Assembly (NCBI GenBank): GCA_965226945.1
Contig: OZ245717.1
Location: 2,666,001 to 2,730,000, forward strand
Direction of reading: 5' to 3'
Length of the DNA: 64,000 nucleotides
From: SYLG01 sp965226945
Lineage (GTDB): Bacteria > Planctomycetota > Planctomycetia > Gemmatales > Gemmataceae
The notes beneath the pieces were generated by a model that worked only from the letters and a program-made list of their open reading frames with translations, ran no database searches and was not told the origin of the DNA. This document shows, piece after piece, positions 36,265 to 45,900 of this stretch (positions are counted from its first letter, which is position 1; every line of letters begins with the position of its first letter). The translations under genes and the position numbers were made by a program.

Positions 36265-36450
36265 ATGAATGAGCAAGGCTTTGCATCGTCCGATTCGCCC
36301 AGCCCCTCGGCCTCACCCGAACCCAGCAATGTGCCGACCATTTCGGCGCAGGACCTCCTCCAGGGACACAAGGAAATCCTCATCGACCACCAGGGCGAGG
36401 TCTACCGCCTTCGGGTCACCAGCCGGGGACGGTTGATCCTTCAGAAATGA
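36265..36450 (+). CDS. hemP: Hemin uptake protein HemP
   Basis: A 61-residue product. The C-terminal half matches the HemP pattern: ISAQDLLQGHKEILIDHQGE followed by VYRLRVTSRGRLILQK. HemP is a small protein encoded with haem or siderophore uptake systems and acts as a regulator or accessory of haem uptake in proteobacteria. The ATG at 36265 precedes a Ser/Pro-rich N-terminus; an earlier in-frame start near 36172 would add a less typical leader. A Fur-like palindrome lies upstream. No TonB-dependent receptor is adjacent. Confidence 0.85.
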   Translation: MNEQGFASSDSPSPSASPEPSNVPTISAQDLLQGHKEILIDHQGEVYRLRVTSRGRLILQK

Positions 36451-36694
36451 TCTACACAGGCAGCTGAACCACCTCGCTACACTCCTTCCGGAGGCGCACT
36501 CCTTTTTCTTGCCGGCCTTGGCCCGTTCCTGGATCCTCTCGCCAGACAGGTGAGCGCCAATCCATTACCCGCTGATGCTGGCTGATTCCTGGGAACCAAC
36601 CTGAGGCGCCGAACGGGCTGACCCGACCTCCTTAGCATGAATGGCAGGAGTGGCCGGCTCACGCCGCAGCTTGAAGGGGCCATAGGTTGAGTGA

Positions 36695-37522
36695 TTGAGC
36701 GGCCGATGCTTGCCGCAATGCCTCAGAGATCTTCTTTTGCAAGAAATCCCCCCACCGCTTCGCCCCTCCCGGTCGACATTCCTGGCCCGGCTGACGTTGG
36801 TCGGTGTGGCCCTGGCCATCATGGGACTGTTTTTCGCAAGCGGCGCGCATCGCCTTTTGCAATGGGACCAAATTCAAGAGACGCTCGATTCCTTGCGCGA
36901 AACGGTGCGCGACCACCTGGGGATCTCGGTGTTTGTTTTTTTCCTGATCTATTTGCTCGCCACGGCATTCTCGCTGCCATCGGCCGCGGGATTGACTCTG
37001 TTATCGGGGGCTCTTTTTGGACGCGGACTGGGCACGATGATCGCCAGCCTGGCCTCCACCCTGGGGGCGACCCTTGCCATGTTGATGAGCCGATTTGTCT
37101 TGCGCGACTGGGTGGAAAGGCGTTTTGGCAAACGCATCGTCTTATTGCGCCAGGGAATGGAAAAAGAAGGCCCCTACTATCTGTTTGTCCTCAGGCTGTT
37201 GCCGATCGTTCCTTTTTTCTTGATCAATCTCGGGATGGGGTTGATCTCGATTCGCGCAACAACATTCGCGGCGGTTTCCTGGCTGGGTATGCTGCCGGTC
37301 ACGTTTCTTTATGTGAATGCGGGCACCGAGCTGGCGGCGCTGAAAAGCCCCGCGGACATCCTTTCCCCAAGTTTGTTGACCGCCTTGGCGCTTGTGGGCA
37401 TCGTGCCGCTCATCCTCAAGCGTCTGGTCCATCGTCCCACCGAAGCCTTGCCAGACGCGCAGGAATCACTCCTTCAGGAAGGCCCGAGCCACTTATCCCG
37501 CACGCCGCCAGGCAGCAAGTAG
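36695..37522 (+). CDS. TVP38/TMEM64 (DedA-related) membrane protein
   Basis: About 275 residues with five to six hydrophobic segments. The SNARE-associated/VTT domain is recognisable: FSLPSAAGLTLLSGALFGRGLGTMIASLASTLGA-type glycine motif (key residues Leu-Pro, Gly-x-Leu-Phe-Gly, and Gly-Ala-Thr), then RLLPIVPFFLINLGMGLISI and TFLYVNAGTEL. Family members are thought to be phospholipid scramblases or lipid transporters. The start is uncertain: TTG at 36695 is the upstream limit; another TTG at 36737 is possible. The 3' end overlaps the convergent gene at 37474 by 49 bp. Confidence 0.8.
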   Translation: MSGRCLPQCLRDLLLQEIPPPLRPSRSTFLARLTLVGVALAIMGLFFASGAHRLLQWDQIQETLDSLRETVRDHLGISVFVFFLIYLLATAFSLPSAAGLTLLSGALFGRGLGTMIASLASTLGATLAMLMSRFVLRDWVERRFGKRIVLLRQGMEKEGPYYLFVLRLLPIVPFFLINLGMGLISIRATTFAAVSWLGMLPVTFLYVNAGTELAALKSPADILSPSLLTALALVGIVPLILKRLVHRPTEALPDAQESLLQEGPSHLSRTPPGSK

Positions 37523-37926
37523 CGAAGCTCCTTCGTCAGTTCCGGCCGGGCCGGGGGGAAGAGGAGCGCAATGCCCAGCGCAATGAGGGAGAGCACCAAC
37601 CCATGCCAGGCGTGGAGGGAAATCGGTCCAATCCAAAATAGAAGCGGGTTATCCTGGAGGGCATGGATCAAAAACGCGGCCGCGTAAACGAAAAAAGTCG
37701 TCACCGCCGCCAGCCAGCCAAACGGCCGAATCAAACCGCCAAGCAACACCAGACCGATCGTCGCCTCCCAGAAAACCCCCAGCCACTCGACCCACATCTC
37801 GGAAGGCGGACTCGAATCGGAGATCTTCCACGAACACAATTCAAGAACGGCCCAGGTGACAAGGAATGCCCCCAGGACTCTCCAGGCGATGGGCGAAGGC
37901 GGTTCGGACCGAGGAGTGAAAGACAT
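37474..37926 (-). CDS. DoxX/MauE-like four-helix membrane protein
   Basis: A 150-residue product from the ATG at 37926 (MSFTPRSEPP). Four hydrophobic helices are visible: VLGAFLVTWAVLELC, WLGVFWEATIGLVLLGGLI, WLAAVTTFFVYAAAFLI and WHGLVLSLIALGIALLF. The arrangement and the Trp-x-Glu-x-x-Leu-Gly in helix 2 resemble DoxX/MauE membrane proteins, some of which support thiol or quinone redox chemistry, but similarity is weak. It overlaps convergently with the TVP38 gene. Confidence 0.55.
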   Translation of the reverse strand: MSFTPRSEPPSPIAWRVLGAFLVTWAVLELCSWKISDSSPPSEMWVEWLGVFWEATIGLVLLGGLIRPFGWLAAVTTFFVYAAAFLIHALQDNPLLFWIGPISLHAWHGLVLSLIALGIALLFPPARPELTKELRYLLPGGVRDKWLGPS

Positions 37927-38152
37927 AGAGCCAAAGAAGCAAAGGAAGAAAAAGAAAATCAAGAAACAGCAAGGAAGCGGGCGCTCCTGCACCAAGGAGA
38001 AGGTTTTAATGAAACTAAAACAATCCCTCGCAACCGTCCATGGCGACCCGGGGAATTTCGCCGAAATCTTCGGGCAAATCCGCCGGCTTTCCGGGTCAAT
38101 TCCCGCAAAAAGGAGCCTGCTTCCTTTTCAAATGGATTAAAGATGTATTTTC

Positions 38153-38194
38153 TCTTCTTTCTCTTTCTTTCTCTTTCTTTCTCTTTCTTTCTTT
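38153..38194. repeat. Simple pyrimidine repeat (CTCTTTCTTT)n
   Basis: Three exact copies of CTCTTTCTTT at 38161-38190 with partial copies on both sides, about 42 bp of pure pyrimidine on the plus strand. It lies 30 bp beyond the stop of the RdgC-like gene. It may affect termination or form triplex DNA, and length variation between strains is expected. Confidence 0.85.
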
Positions 38195-38223
38195 AAAGGA
38201 ATCCGATTTCTTTGCGGACTTCA

Positions 38224-39423
38224 TCACTCTTCATTGGATCCTTCCCCGGATGCCGCCTTGTCTTCCGCATGTTTTCGCGCCAGCCATTTTTGCATTTTGC
38301 CCAGGTCGGTTTTCCAGGTCGAATGGGCCGCCCGTTTGGCGACAAAGACTTCGAATAAGAGATCCAAGGTCTCCAGGAAGGCTCGAAGCTGGTTGACCCG
38401 CTCCTCAAGGCGAGCCCGCTCTTCCGATTCCTCGGTGGCCGGCAATTTCAGACTGCCCACCGCAAACGTTTCGGCGGACAGGTTGAATTCATATTGTTGC
38501 TGGTGGCGCACCATGATGAAGCCGGCCTTGCGCGGCCATTTTCCCGCGAAGAGGGCGCGGTGGGCTTCGGGCATGCGAGACGGCCCCTCGCTTTGCACCG
38601 TCTGTTTGCCGGTTTGTCCGCGGGGGCATTCCAGACTCATCGACTTGGAAATCATCACCGCCGCCGTGCTGCCATCCGAAAGAGGGATTTCGTCGGAGGA
38701 GCCGTCTAGCTTGTACCAGAGCCAGACGAAAAACTCATTGCCCAGAAAATCGCGGCAAGCCTCGTCGGGCATCCAGGCGACCTCGCCCGAACTGCGGCCA
38801 GGCATAAACGCCGAAGGCTCGGCATCTTCGACACCGTTGGTCAGGCCATGCGCCTCGGCCAGTTGATAGGCCACGCCCCCCGAAGTGGTGTGAACTGGCT
38901 TCTTGCCGAATGTCGCTTCAAACTGGTCGACAAACCGGTCGATCATCGCCACCGATGAGCTCCCGAGGTAGACTTCGCCCGAATTGCCGTCCCAGAGCAC
39001 TGGAACCATCTTTCGCTTCAGAAAGCGGCCATCCTTCGCTTCGGCTTCCAGGCGGTCTTGAGCCGCCTCCTTGGCCTCCTTGCGCTGACGTTTCGAGGGA
39101 ATGCCGCTCGGGTTGCCCTTGGCCAGGGCGGCCAGTTCCTGCGCCGCGTAGGCGCGCAAAAGATCCGATGGCAGGCGGTTGACATCGACGCGCAGGCCGA
39201 AACTCAGCGTGTCTTGAATGACGTTCTTTTCCAGCTGGAACGATTTGTCGAGGATATGGTCGCCGGCGACCCAGCCAATCGAAACGCCATCTTTCGAGGC
39301 GACCTTTTGCGTGCCGATCGCCATCGCATCGAGCCGGTCAAGGAATTCCTCGGTGAAGGTTCCCGGCCGGTATCCCGGGATGCGAAAACGACTGTAGCTG
39401 ATGTTTCCCGAAAAAAAACCCAT
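38224..39423 (-). CDS. RdgC-like recombination-associated DNA-binding protein
   Basis: A 399-residue product without signal peptide. The middle carries the RdgC-type region: LPSDLLRAYAAQELAAL, a basic KRQRKEAKEAAQDRLEAEA helix, FLKRKMVPVLWDGNSGEVYLGSSS and a VDQFEATFGKKP helix. In E. coli RdgC is a ring-shaped DNA binder that limits RecA. The N-terminal GFFSGNISYSRFRI strand and the C-terminal Lys/Glu-rich helix are consistent with the family, and the length is a little longer than the roughly 300 of proteobacterial RdgC. Divergent homology makes the call moderate. It is divergent from the DUF1549 gene at 39658. Confidence 0.6.
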   Translation of the reverse strand: MGFFSGNISYSRFRIPGYRPGTFTEEFLDRLDAMAIGTQKVASKDGVSIGWVAGDHILDKSFQLEKNVIQDTLSFGLRVDVNRLPSDLLRAYAAQELAALAKGNPSGIPSKRQRKEAKEAAQDRLEAEAKDGRFLKRKMVPVLWDGNSGEVYLGSSSVAMIDRFVDQFEATFGKKPVHTTSGGVAYQLAEAHGLTNGVEDAEPSAFMPGRSSGEVAWMPDEACRDFLGNEFFVWLWYKLDGSSDEIPLSDGSTAAVMISKSMSLECPRGQTGKQTVQSEGPSRMPEAHRALFAGKWPRKAGFIMVRHQQQYEFNLSAETFAVGSLKLPATEESEERARLEERVNQLRAFLETLDLLFEVFVAKRAAHSTWKTDLGKMQKWLARKHAEDKAASGEGSNEE

Positions 39424-39657
39424 GGACCCCTCGATCGAATCTCGGCCCTTTTTTACCGGGCAAGCCTAACCCCAAAAAGGCGAACATTGCCCGGCTGCAC
39501 TTCCCCATCCGGAATCCATCAACCTACCGGATACGCCCATTCGTTCCAGGTGGCCCAACCGGTCCTCCACGAATTTCCAGTTTGCGCGAAACCTTTCCAA
39601 AACCCATGGGTTAGAACCTTTAGAACGATTTGCGGACCCTCCACCGGGATTTGAGCC

Positions 39658-41457
39658 ATGACCCAACATCGCGCATGTTCACCGTATTGCTCGCGGCTGG
39701 GATCTTTTTCGGGACAGAAGCTTCTTGTCGGCTTGCGTTTCCTACTGGGGGTCGGCTTGATCGGCCTGGTCGGGTTCACCTTCGCCGCCGACTCGCCCAC
39801 CAAAACCGATGCGCCCGCCAAATCCGACAAACTCGCGAAAAAGGCCGCAACCGTCGCCAATGCCCCGAAGGCGCTTGCCCCCTGGGAAATTCTTGATGCG
39901 AAGGGACTGTCGAAGCGGATTGACGGCCACATTCAAGCCCTGCTCTCGCAGGACAAGATCGCCGCGAGCGGCCGCTCAAGCGATGCCGAGTTTTGCCGCA
40001 GGGTTTATCTCGATTTGACCGGACGCATCCCCACGGCCGAACAGGCACTTGCCTTCATCGACGATTCCAATCCCGCCAAGCGTGAAAAGCTGGTCGATGA
40101 AGTGTTAAAAAGCAAAAACTACGCCTTCCACATGGCGGATATTTGGCAAGCCCTGCTCATGCCTCCCAACAGCGACAACCGTCGTCTCGATGGCGAGCCG
40201 CTTGTGAAGTGGCTGGAAAAATCGTTCGAGGAAAACAAACCCTGGAATGTGATGACGCGCGAGATCCTGACCGCCAGCGGCGAGCAGGATAAAAACGGCG
40301 CGACGACCTACTTCCTGGCCAATAGCTCGATCGACCGCTTGACCGACTCGGTGTGCAAGCTGTTCATGGGGGTCCAGCTGCAATGCGCCCAGTGTCATAA
40401 CCACCCGTTCAACCCGTCCTGGAAGCAGGAGGACTACTGGTCGACCGCTGCCTTCTTCATGAAGGTCAAGGCTCAGCCGCCGCGCGGCAAGGACGCGGCG
40501 ATTCCCCGCGTGGTGGAAAACAATGCCGCTCCCAAGCAAAAAATGCTCCCCGAATCGGTGAAGCACCTGCCTCCCAAATTCCCCGCGGGCGACAAGGCGA
40601 CCTTCGGCCCCAAGGAACCCTACCGGCCCGCGTTCGCGAAATGGCTGACCAGCGATGCGAATACCTTCTTTGCCAAGGCCGCTGTCAACCGGATGTGGGC
40701 CCAGTTGTTTGGACGAGGCCTGGTGCATCCGATCGACGACATCCAGGAAGGCAACCCCGCCTCGCATCCGGGCTTGCTGGAAGACCTGGCCGCCCAGTTT
40801 CGCGCCAACAAGTACGACCTGCATTATCTCCTGAAGGCGATCTGCCTGTCCGACGCCTACCAGCGCACCAGCAAGCCGGCGCAGGGGAATGAAAATGCCT
40901 CGGCTCACTACCTGGCGCGCATGCCGATCAAGGTGCTCAATCCCGAGCAATGGTACGACTCGGTCACCGATCTGATCGCCGCCGGCCAATTGGCCGCCGA
41001 CAAGGCCAAGGCTGAGGACGAAAAGCTCAGGCCGAATAAAGAAAACAAAGAGAAAAAAGAGAATAGAGAAAACGCCAAAGCGGATAAAAAGAATCTCAAA
41101 ATTCCGGGTCGACCAGGGGCACCCCAGCGCAATCAGTACATCGCCTTCTTCAAGGGGGACGATGGCGCCGACCAGACCGAGTACCAGTCGGGCATTCCCC
41201 AGGTGCTCAGGCTGATGAATTCGCCCCAGCTCAATAACCAGGCGATCATTCGCATCCTCGATCCCAAGGCCAAACCTCAAGAGAATACGCAAAAGCTCTA
41301 CCTGGCCATTCTTGGTCGCAAGCCGACGCCAAAAGAGTCGGCCCGCGTCAACGAAATGATCGCCAAGGTCGCCGCCAAGCCCGGCGAAGCTCGCCAGGTC
41401 TACGCCGACCTGAGCTGGGTGCTTTTGAATTCGAGTGAATTTGCGCTGAATCATTAA
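39658..41457 (+). CDS. Exported DUF1549/DUF1553 protein without cytochrome head
   Basis: A 599-residue product. A signal peptide (LRFLLGVGLIGLVGFTFAAD) leads into DUF1549 (RRVYLDLTGRIPTAEQALAFID, LQCAQCHNHPFNPSWKQEDYW, containing CAQCH), then DUF1553 (FAKWLTSDANTFFAKAAVNRMW, MNSPQLNNQAIIRIL). A Lys/Glu/Asn-rich stretch around residues 455-485 is low complexity. Unlike the paralogue at 28360 it has no N-terminal cytochrome c domain. The DUF1501 gene follows 112 bp downstream, so this is the second such pair in the window. Confidence 0.9.
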   Translation: MTQHRACSPYCSRLGSFSGQKLLVGLRFLLGVGLIGLVGFTFAADSPTKTDAPAKSDKLAKKAATVANAPKALAPWEILDAKGLSKRIDGHIQALLSQDKIAASGRSSDAEFCRRVYLDLTGRIPTAEQALAFIDDSNPAKREKLVDEVLKSKNYAFHMADIWQALLMPPNSDNRRLDGEPLVKWLEKSFEENKPWNVMTREILTASGEQDKNGATTYFLANSSIDRLTDSVCKLFMGVQLQCAQCHNHPFNPSWKQEDYWSTAAFFMKVKAQPPRGKDAAIPRVVENNAAPKQKMLPESVKHLPPKFPAGDKATFGPKEPYRPAFAKWLTSDANTFFAKAAVNRMWAQLFGRGLVHPIDDIQEGNPASHPGLLEDLAAQFRANKYDLHYLLKAICLSDAYQRTSKPAQGNENASAHYLARMPIKVLNPEQWYDSVTDLIAAGQLAADKAKAEDEKLRPNKENKEKKENRENAKADKKNLKIPGRPGAPQRNQYIAFFKGDDGADQTEYQSGIPQVLRLMNSPQLNNQAIIRILDPKAKPQENTQKLYLAILGRKPTPKESARVNEMIAKVAAKPGEARQVYADLSWVLLNSSEFALNH

Positions 41458-41569
41458 TCGGGTTGGGGCACGAATCGCGCCGCCTGAAAAGTCCGGCGAG
41501 CAAGCTGGTGTCCCACCATCCAAGACTTTTCTGATCCCAAAACGATCTCATTCCCAGAGGGGACTTCCC

Positions 41570-42868
41570 ATGTTCCGATCGATCATGCAGCAGGGGTTGA
41601 GCCGAAGAGATGCCTTGCGGTTGGCCGGTTCGGGCATCGCCGCCGGATCGCTTTCAGGCTGGATGCCTGTGCTTGCCCAGGCGGCGTCGGCGGCCGATGC
41701 CGGCTCTGCGAGCGCTTCGGCGCGCAAGCACAAATCCTGCATTCTTTTGTACATGGATGGCGGCCCCAGCCACATCGACACCTTCGATCCCAAAACCCAC
41801 CCCGACACCAAGGGGGAATTTCAGGCGATCGACACGAATGTGCCGGGCATTCAGATCGGCGAGCATCTGCCCCACCTGGCCAGGCAGATGGACAAATGCG
41901 TGCTCTTACGCGGCATGAGTACGGGCGAAGGCGCTCACCCCCGCGCCAAATACATGATGCACACCGGCTACCGCGAAGGTGTCGGCGGCCTCAACTATCC
42001 GAGCCTCGGTTCGATTGCCTCGATGGAAATCGGCGATCCCAAGCTGCCCATCCCCAACTATGTCGGCATTGGCCGGGCGCACGGCGCCGGATTCCTCGGA
42101 GCCAGTCATGCCCCCTTGATCGTCAACGATCCGACCCGAGGTGTCGAAAACCTCAAGCCGTTTGTCGCCGCCAGCCAGTTCGATCGGCGGCTGGGTCTCT
42201 TTGAAGAAATGGAAGCCGCCTTCCTCAAGGATTACCAGGCGACCTCCGGCACCGATCATCGCACCACTTACCGGCGCGCGGTCGAGATGATCAAGAGCAA
42301 GGAAGCACTGGCGTTCGATCTTGCCAAAGAGTCGGAAGCCACTCGCAAGCTCTATGGCAACGGCCGCTTCGCGGAAGGCTGCTTGCTCGCTCGCCGCCTT
42401 GTCGAAACCGGAGTCGCTTTCGTTGAAGTGAGCCTGGGGGGCTGGGACACGCATGAGGACAATTTCGATCGAGTGAAGGGGCTTTGCGGCCAGATCGACA
42501 AGCCGGTCGCCGCCTTGCTCGCCGATCTCAAGGCAAGAGGCCTTCTGGACGACACCCTCGTGGTCTGGATGGGCGACTTTGGGCGCACTCCCAAGCTCAA
42601 CACCCGGGGCAAAAAACCCGGCCGCGATCACTACCCGCGCGCCTGGTCGGCCTTCCTGGCGGGCGGCGGCCTTCAAGGCGGCCGGGTCATCGGCAAGACT
42701 GACGAGAAGGGCGCCGATGTCGTGGAAAACAAGATCGCCGCGATCGACCTGATGGGCGCGATCTGCCAGGTTCTCAAGATCGACTCCGGCAAGTGGAATC
42801 AATCGCCGATCGGCCGGCCGATCCGCATCGTCGACAAGGCGGCGAAGCCGATTCCCGGCCTGGTGTAG
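41570..42868 (+). CDS. Tat-exported DUF1501 protein (second pair)
   Basis: A 432-residue product with twin-arginine signal GLSRRDALRLAGSGIAAG. The DUF1501 body shows LLYMDGGPSHIDTFDPKTHP, GGWDTHEDNFDRVK, VVWMGDFGRTPKLN and GRDHYPRAWS, with metal-site Asp/His residues intact. It follows the DUF1549/DUF1553 gene and ends before a strong bidirectional terminator. Function unproven; co-export with its partner is expected. Confidence 0.9.
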   Translation: MFRSIMQQGLSRRDALRLAGSGIAAGSLSGWMPVLAQAASAADAGSASASARKHKSCILLYMDGGPSHIDTFDPKTHPDTKGEFQAIDTNVPGIQIGEHLPHLARQMDKCVLLRGMSTGEGAHPRAKYMMHTGYREGVGGLNYPSLGSIASMEIGDPKLPIPNYVGIGRAHGAGFLGASHAPLIVNDPTRGVENLKPFVAASQFDRRLGLFEEMEAAFLKDYQATSGTDHRTTYRRAVEMIKSKEALAFDLAKESEATRKLYGNGRFAEGCLLARRLVETGVAFVEVSLGGWDTHEDNFDRVKGLCGQIDKPVAALLADLKARGLLDDTLVVWMGDFGRTPKLNTRGKKPGRDHYPRAWSAFLAGGGLQGGRVIGKTDEKGADVVENKIAAIDLMGAICQVLKIDSGKWNQSPIGRPIRIVDKAAKPIPGLV

Positions 42869-42889
42869 TATGACGGACGGTCAGGTAAA

Positions 42890-42934
42890 AAATAAACGCG
42901 CATCTCATTGTTGAAATGGGATGCACGTTTATTT
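42890..42934. terminator. Bidirectional intrinsic terminator
   Basis: AAATAAACGCGCATCTCATT pairs with AAATGGGATGCACGTTTATTT (two mismatches/wobbles) around GTTG. A- and T-rich flanks serve both convergent genes (DUF1501 at 42868 and M56 protein at 42969). Confidence 0.85.
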
Positions 42935-42968
42935 AGTCCGTTTGAGACCCGCCAAATCGAACGCGGGT

Positions 42969-45900
42969 TTATTTTTTGCGCTTGATTTTTCTTACTCCAA
43001 TGTCGACCGTTTCACCTGCTTTGACTTCAACCTTGTTCGCGATGTAGTCATAGCCGAATTCCTCTCTTGACGTAGCGACTGCGTAATACTTGCACCCCAT
43101 TGGTAAATAGGGGTATTCAAACGTTCCGTCGGGCCTGATGTATACCGAAATGGGTGGGTCCTTGAAGCGAATTTCCGCACTGGGAACGACCACGATCGCG
43201 ACTTCGTTAATTTCGAACGGCTTGCCCTCCTGATCGACCACTTTTCCCTTGATGGTGGCGCATTTTTCCAAAGTCACCGAAATCGTTTGCGGTCCATTCT
43301 CTTTCTGAGTAAGCTTGAGGATTTTCCCCAAATTCCGCTCCTTTTGAAGGATGACCAGATCCCTTGTTTCGCCTGGAGCAAGATTGGCCACTTTCAATTC
43401 CGCGGAGAGAGACGGATTGGATCCATACTCCAGCGCACTTTGCATCGTGCAGCCGGGCACCGGTCTGCTCTCCTGATCCACGACTGCCACCCGCACCGTT
43501 TGCCCAGGATCCAGGACAAAATCGCAATCCGCTTCAAGGGCTTCTTTCTTCGGATCAATTTCTATTAGGGCATGGCAATCGCGCGGATCCACCGGATAGG
43601 GAACATATCCAAAGGCGGCGTAAACTCCGGACTCGTTTCTGCCCGGGATTTTCTCGGCACCAAGTCCATGAACAAACTCCCCTCGCACGGACGACGCCGT
43701 CACGATGCCTCGGCCAGGCAGGCCAGGCAAGCGGTATCTTCCTTCCCGATCAGTCAGGACGCTCAGGCCTTCATATCCCACTTGGGAGTCGTTATCCCGA
43801 AACTCGGGGATGTCCCGGATCGAAGCGTTCTCACGTAAAGGAAAATATTTGATTCGCGCCTGAACCGGCTTGCCCGTTCCCTTTTCGGTAACCCGGCCGC
43901 GGATCCAGATTCCCCGGTGCAAGTCCAGATCGAAGGTCTGTGGGCCCTCTCCCTTTGCCTTGGGAAGGCGGATCCCCCGCTGCAAGTAGGGAACCTGACC
44001 ACCTGGGAGAACCTGAATTTCATTGAGGTTCAAGTTGCCCGGTCCGTCGCCTTTCGGCATGCCGGTCAGGTGAAAGCGGCCTTGCGCATCGGTTTTGGTA
44101 CGGACCGCGGTTTGGGGGTGAAACAGCATCCCGGCCAGATGCAGGCTTTCGATCGTTACCTCCGGCAAGGGTTGTTTCGTGACGGCGTCTCGGATCGTCC
44201 CTTCCACAATCCGGGTCGGGACGGCTGTGTAGGTGAAATCGGCACCGAAAACGCGATCTCGAATCGGAGGTTGAAACCATCCTTGAGAAGGGACCAGCGT
44301 TCGCATGAGCGGTTCCATCGCACGCGTCACGACGCTGACTCTCTGGTAGGCGATCGTCTCCCCTCGTAGTTCAAGGTCCGCGAGGCACTCTGGGCCGATT
44401 CCGGCAATGGTGAAGCGGCCGTCCTGATCGGTGCGAATGCGATTTTCCGGCGGTTCCTGAGCGACCGTGAGATACCCTTGCAAAAACAGGTCCGTTGCGC
44501 TGCCATACGCTCCTGCCTTGACTGCCTTGAGCCAGTGGCTCAAATCCGCACCTTTTTCGGCAGAGGAAGTCACACTGTAAACCCCCACCTGGATTCCAGC
44601 GATCGGATTCCCCCGCGCATCGACAATGCGGCCCTTGATGGGGACCTCAGGAACAAGCGTCAGGAGCAACGCCTTGGCCGATGCGATTTCGGTCCCGGAT
44701 ATCCACTTCAGGCCGAACCCGTTGGCCTGGGCGGTGATGTCAAATGCCAGGGGATCCGTGTCTCTCGTCAGTTCATCGGAAGGCTTTCGGCAAGTGATCG
44801 TAAACTTGCCATCGACTCCAGTGACGGCAGTAACCATGAGCGGCTCTTTCGCGCTCAAAGACCATTCTCCGTGCCTCAATGCGACCTTGGCGCCCTTTGC
44901 CGGTCTTCCATCCGGTTTTCGCACCACGCCCCGAACGATCATCGCTTCGGCAGTCTTTTCGATCGAAGGGACCGATTTATCTTCACCCTCGGTGCCCGAT
45001 GAGTTTTCGGGCCTTGGAGGCGATTGATTTTCCTTATCATCGATCAACGACTCCGACCGGTTTGTCGTCGAGCCGTCGGGCTCCTGAACGAGGCGGCTTG
45101 GTCCCGCTCCCGCCATTCCCACAAGGATGGCCCCCATGGACGCGACCACGGCAATACCTGCCGCAAGCAGACGGCCGATACTGGTGGAAAGCGGCCGCGA
45201 ACGATCCAAAATCCGGGCCACCCTCTCCGCAAGTTGGGACCCCTTCGCTGCCATGGCGACGCTTACCCCTCCCATGGGAACGGTCGACCACTCGGCGACA
45301 TCGGCCAGGGTGTGAGCATACGCCTGGCGATCGGCGCCCAGTTTCACCACCCAGTCGTCGCACACCTCTTCGGCGGTGATTTCCAATCTGCGCGATAAGT
45401 GCCAAAGCAAGGGCTGGAAGAAGAAGCTAGCCGTGGAAAGTTGGCGCAGTAAATTCCAAAGGCCGTCGTGGCGACGCAAATGGGATAGTTCGTGAATCAA
45501 GATCTCACGTATCCCTGCTTGGTCATCCCTATTGAGCTGCCGCCCCCAATCGGGAATCAGAATGGCCGGCCGAAAAATACCCGCAAGGCAGGGGCCTGGC
45601 AAGAACGGGGTTTGGAGTACGGGCGGAGGTGCAACTTTGAGAATTTTCGACAGTGCATCGCAAACGCGTTGTGTCTCATCGTTGAGCGGGATCGCGGCAT
45701 GGCGGATGCGCCGAAGCCTTCGCCATGCCCAGGTCAGCCGCACGAGAAAACTTGCCGTGCACGCGATCCAGATCAGGCAGCTTCCCAGCGCCATCCAGCC
45801 AAATACCGAAGCAGACGAAAGCGCAAAGGCAGAAATCGATTGCTCGTGGATCTTCCTGGTTTCGGCATGGACTTCGGATCGAAAATCCGGATCCTGCGCT

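Noticed and set aside
35661..36272. Plus-strand frame of about 200 codons upstream of hemP
   Set aside because: Overlaps the Kelch gene start antisense, has a basic, low-complexity product and would run through the Fur-like palindrome.
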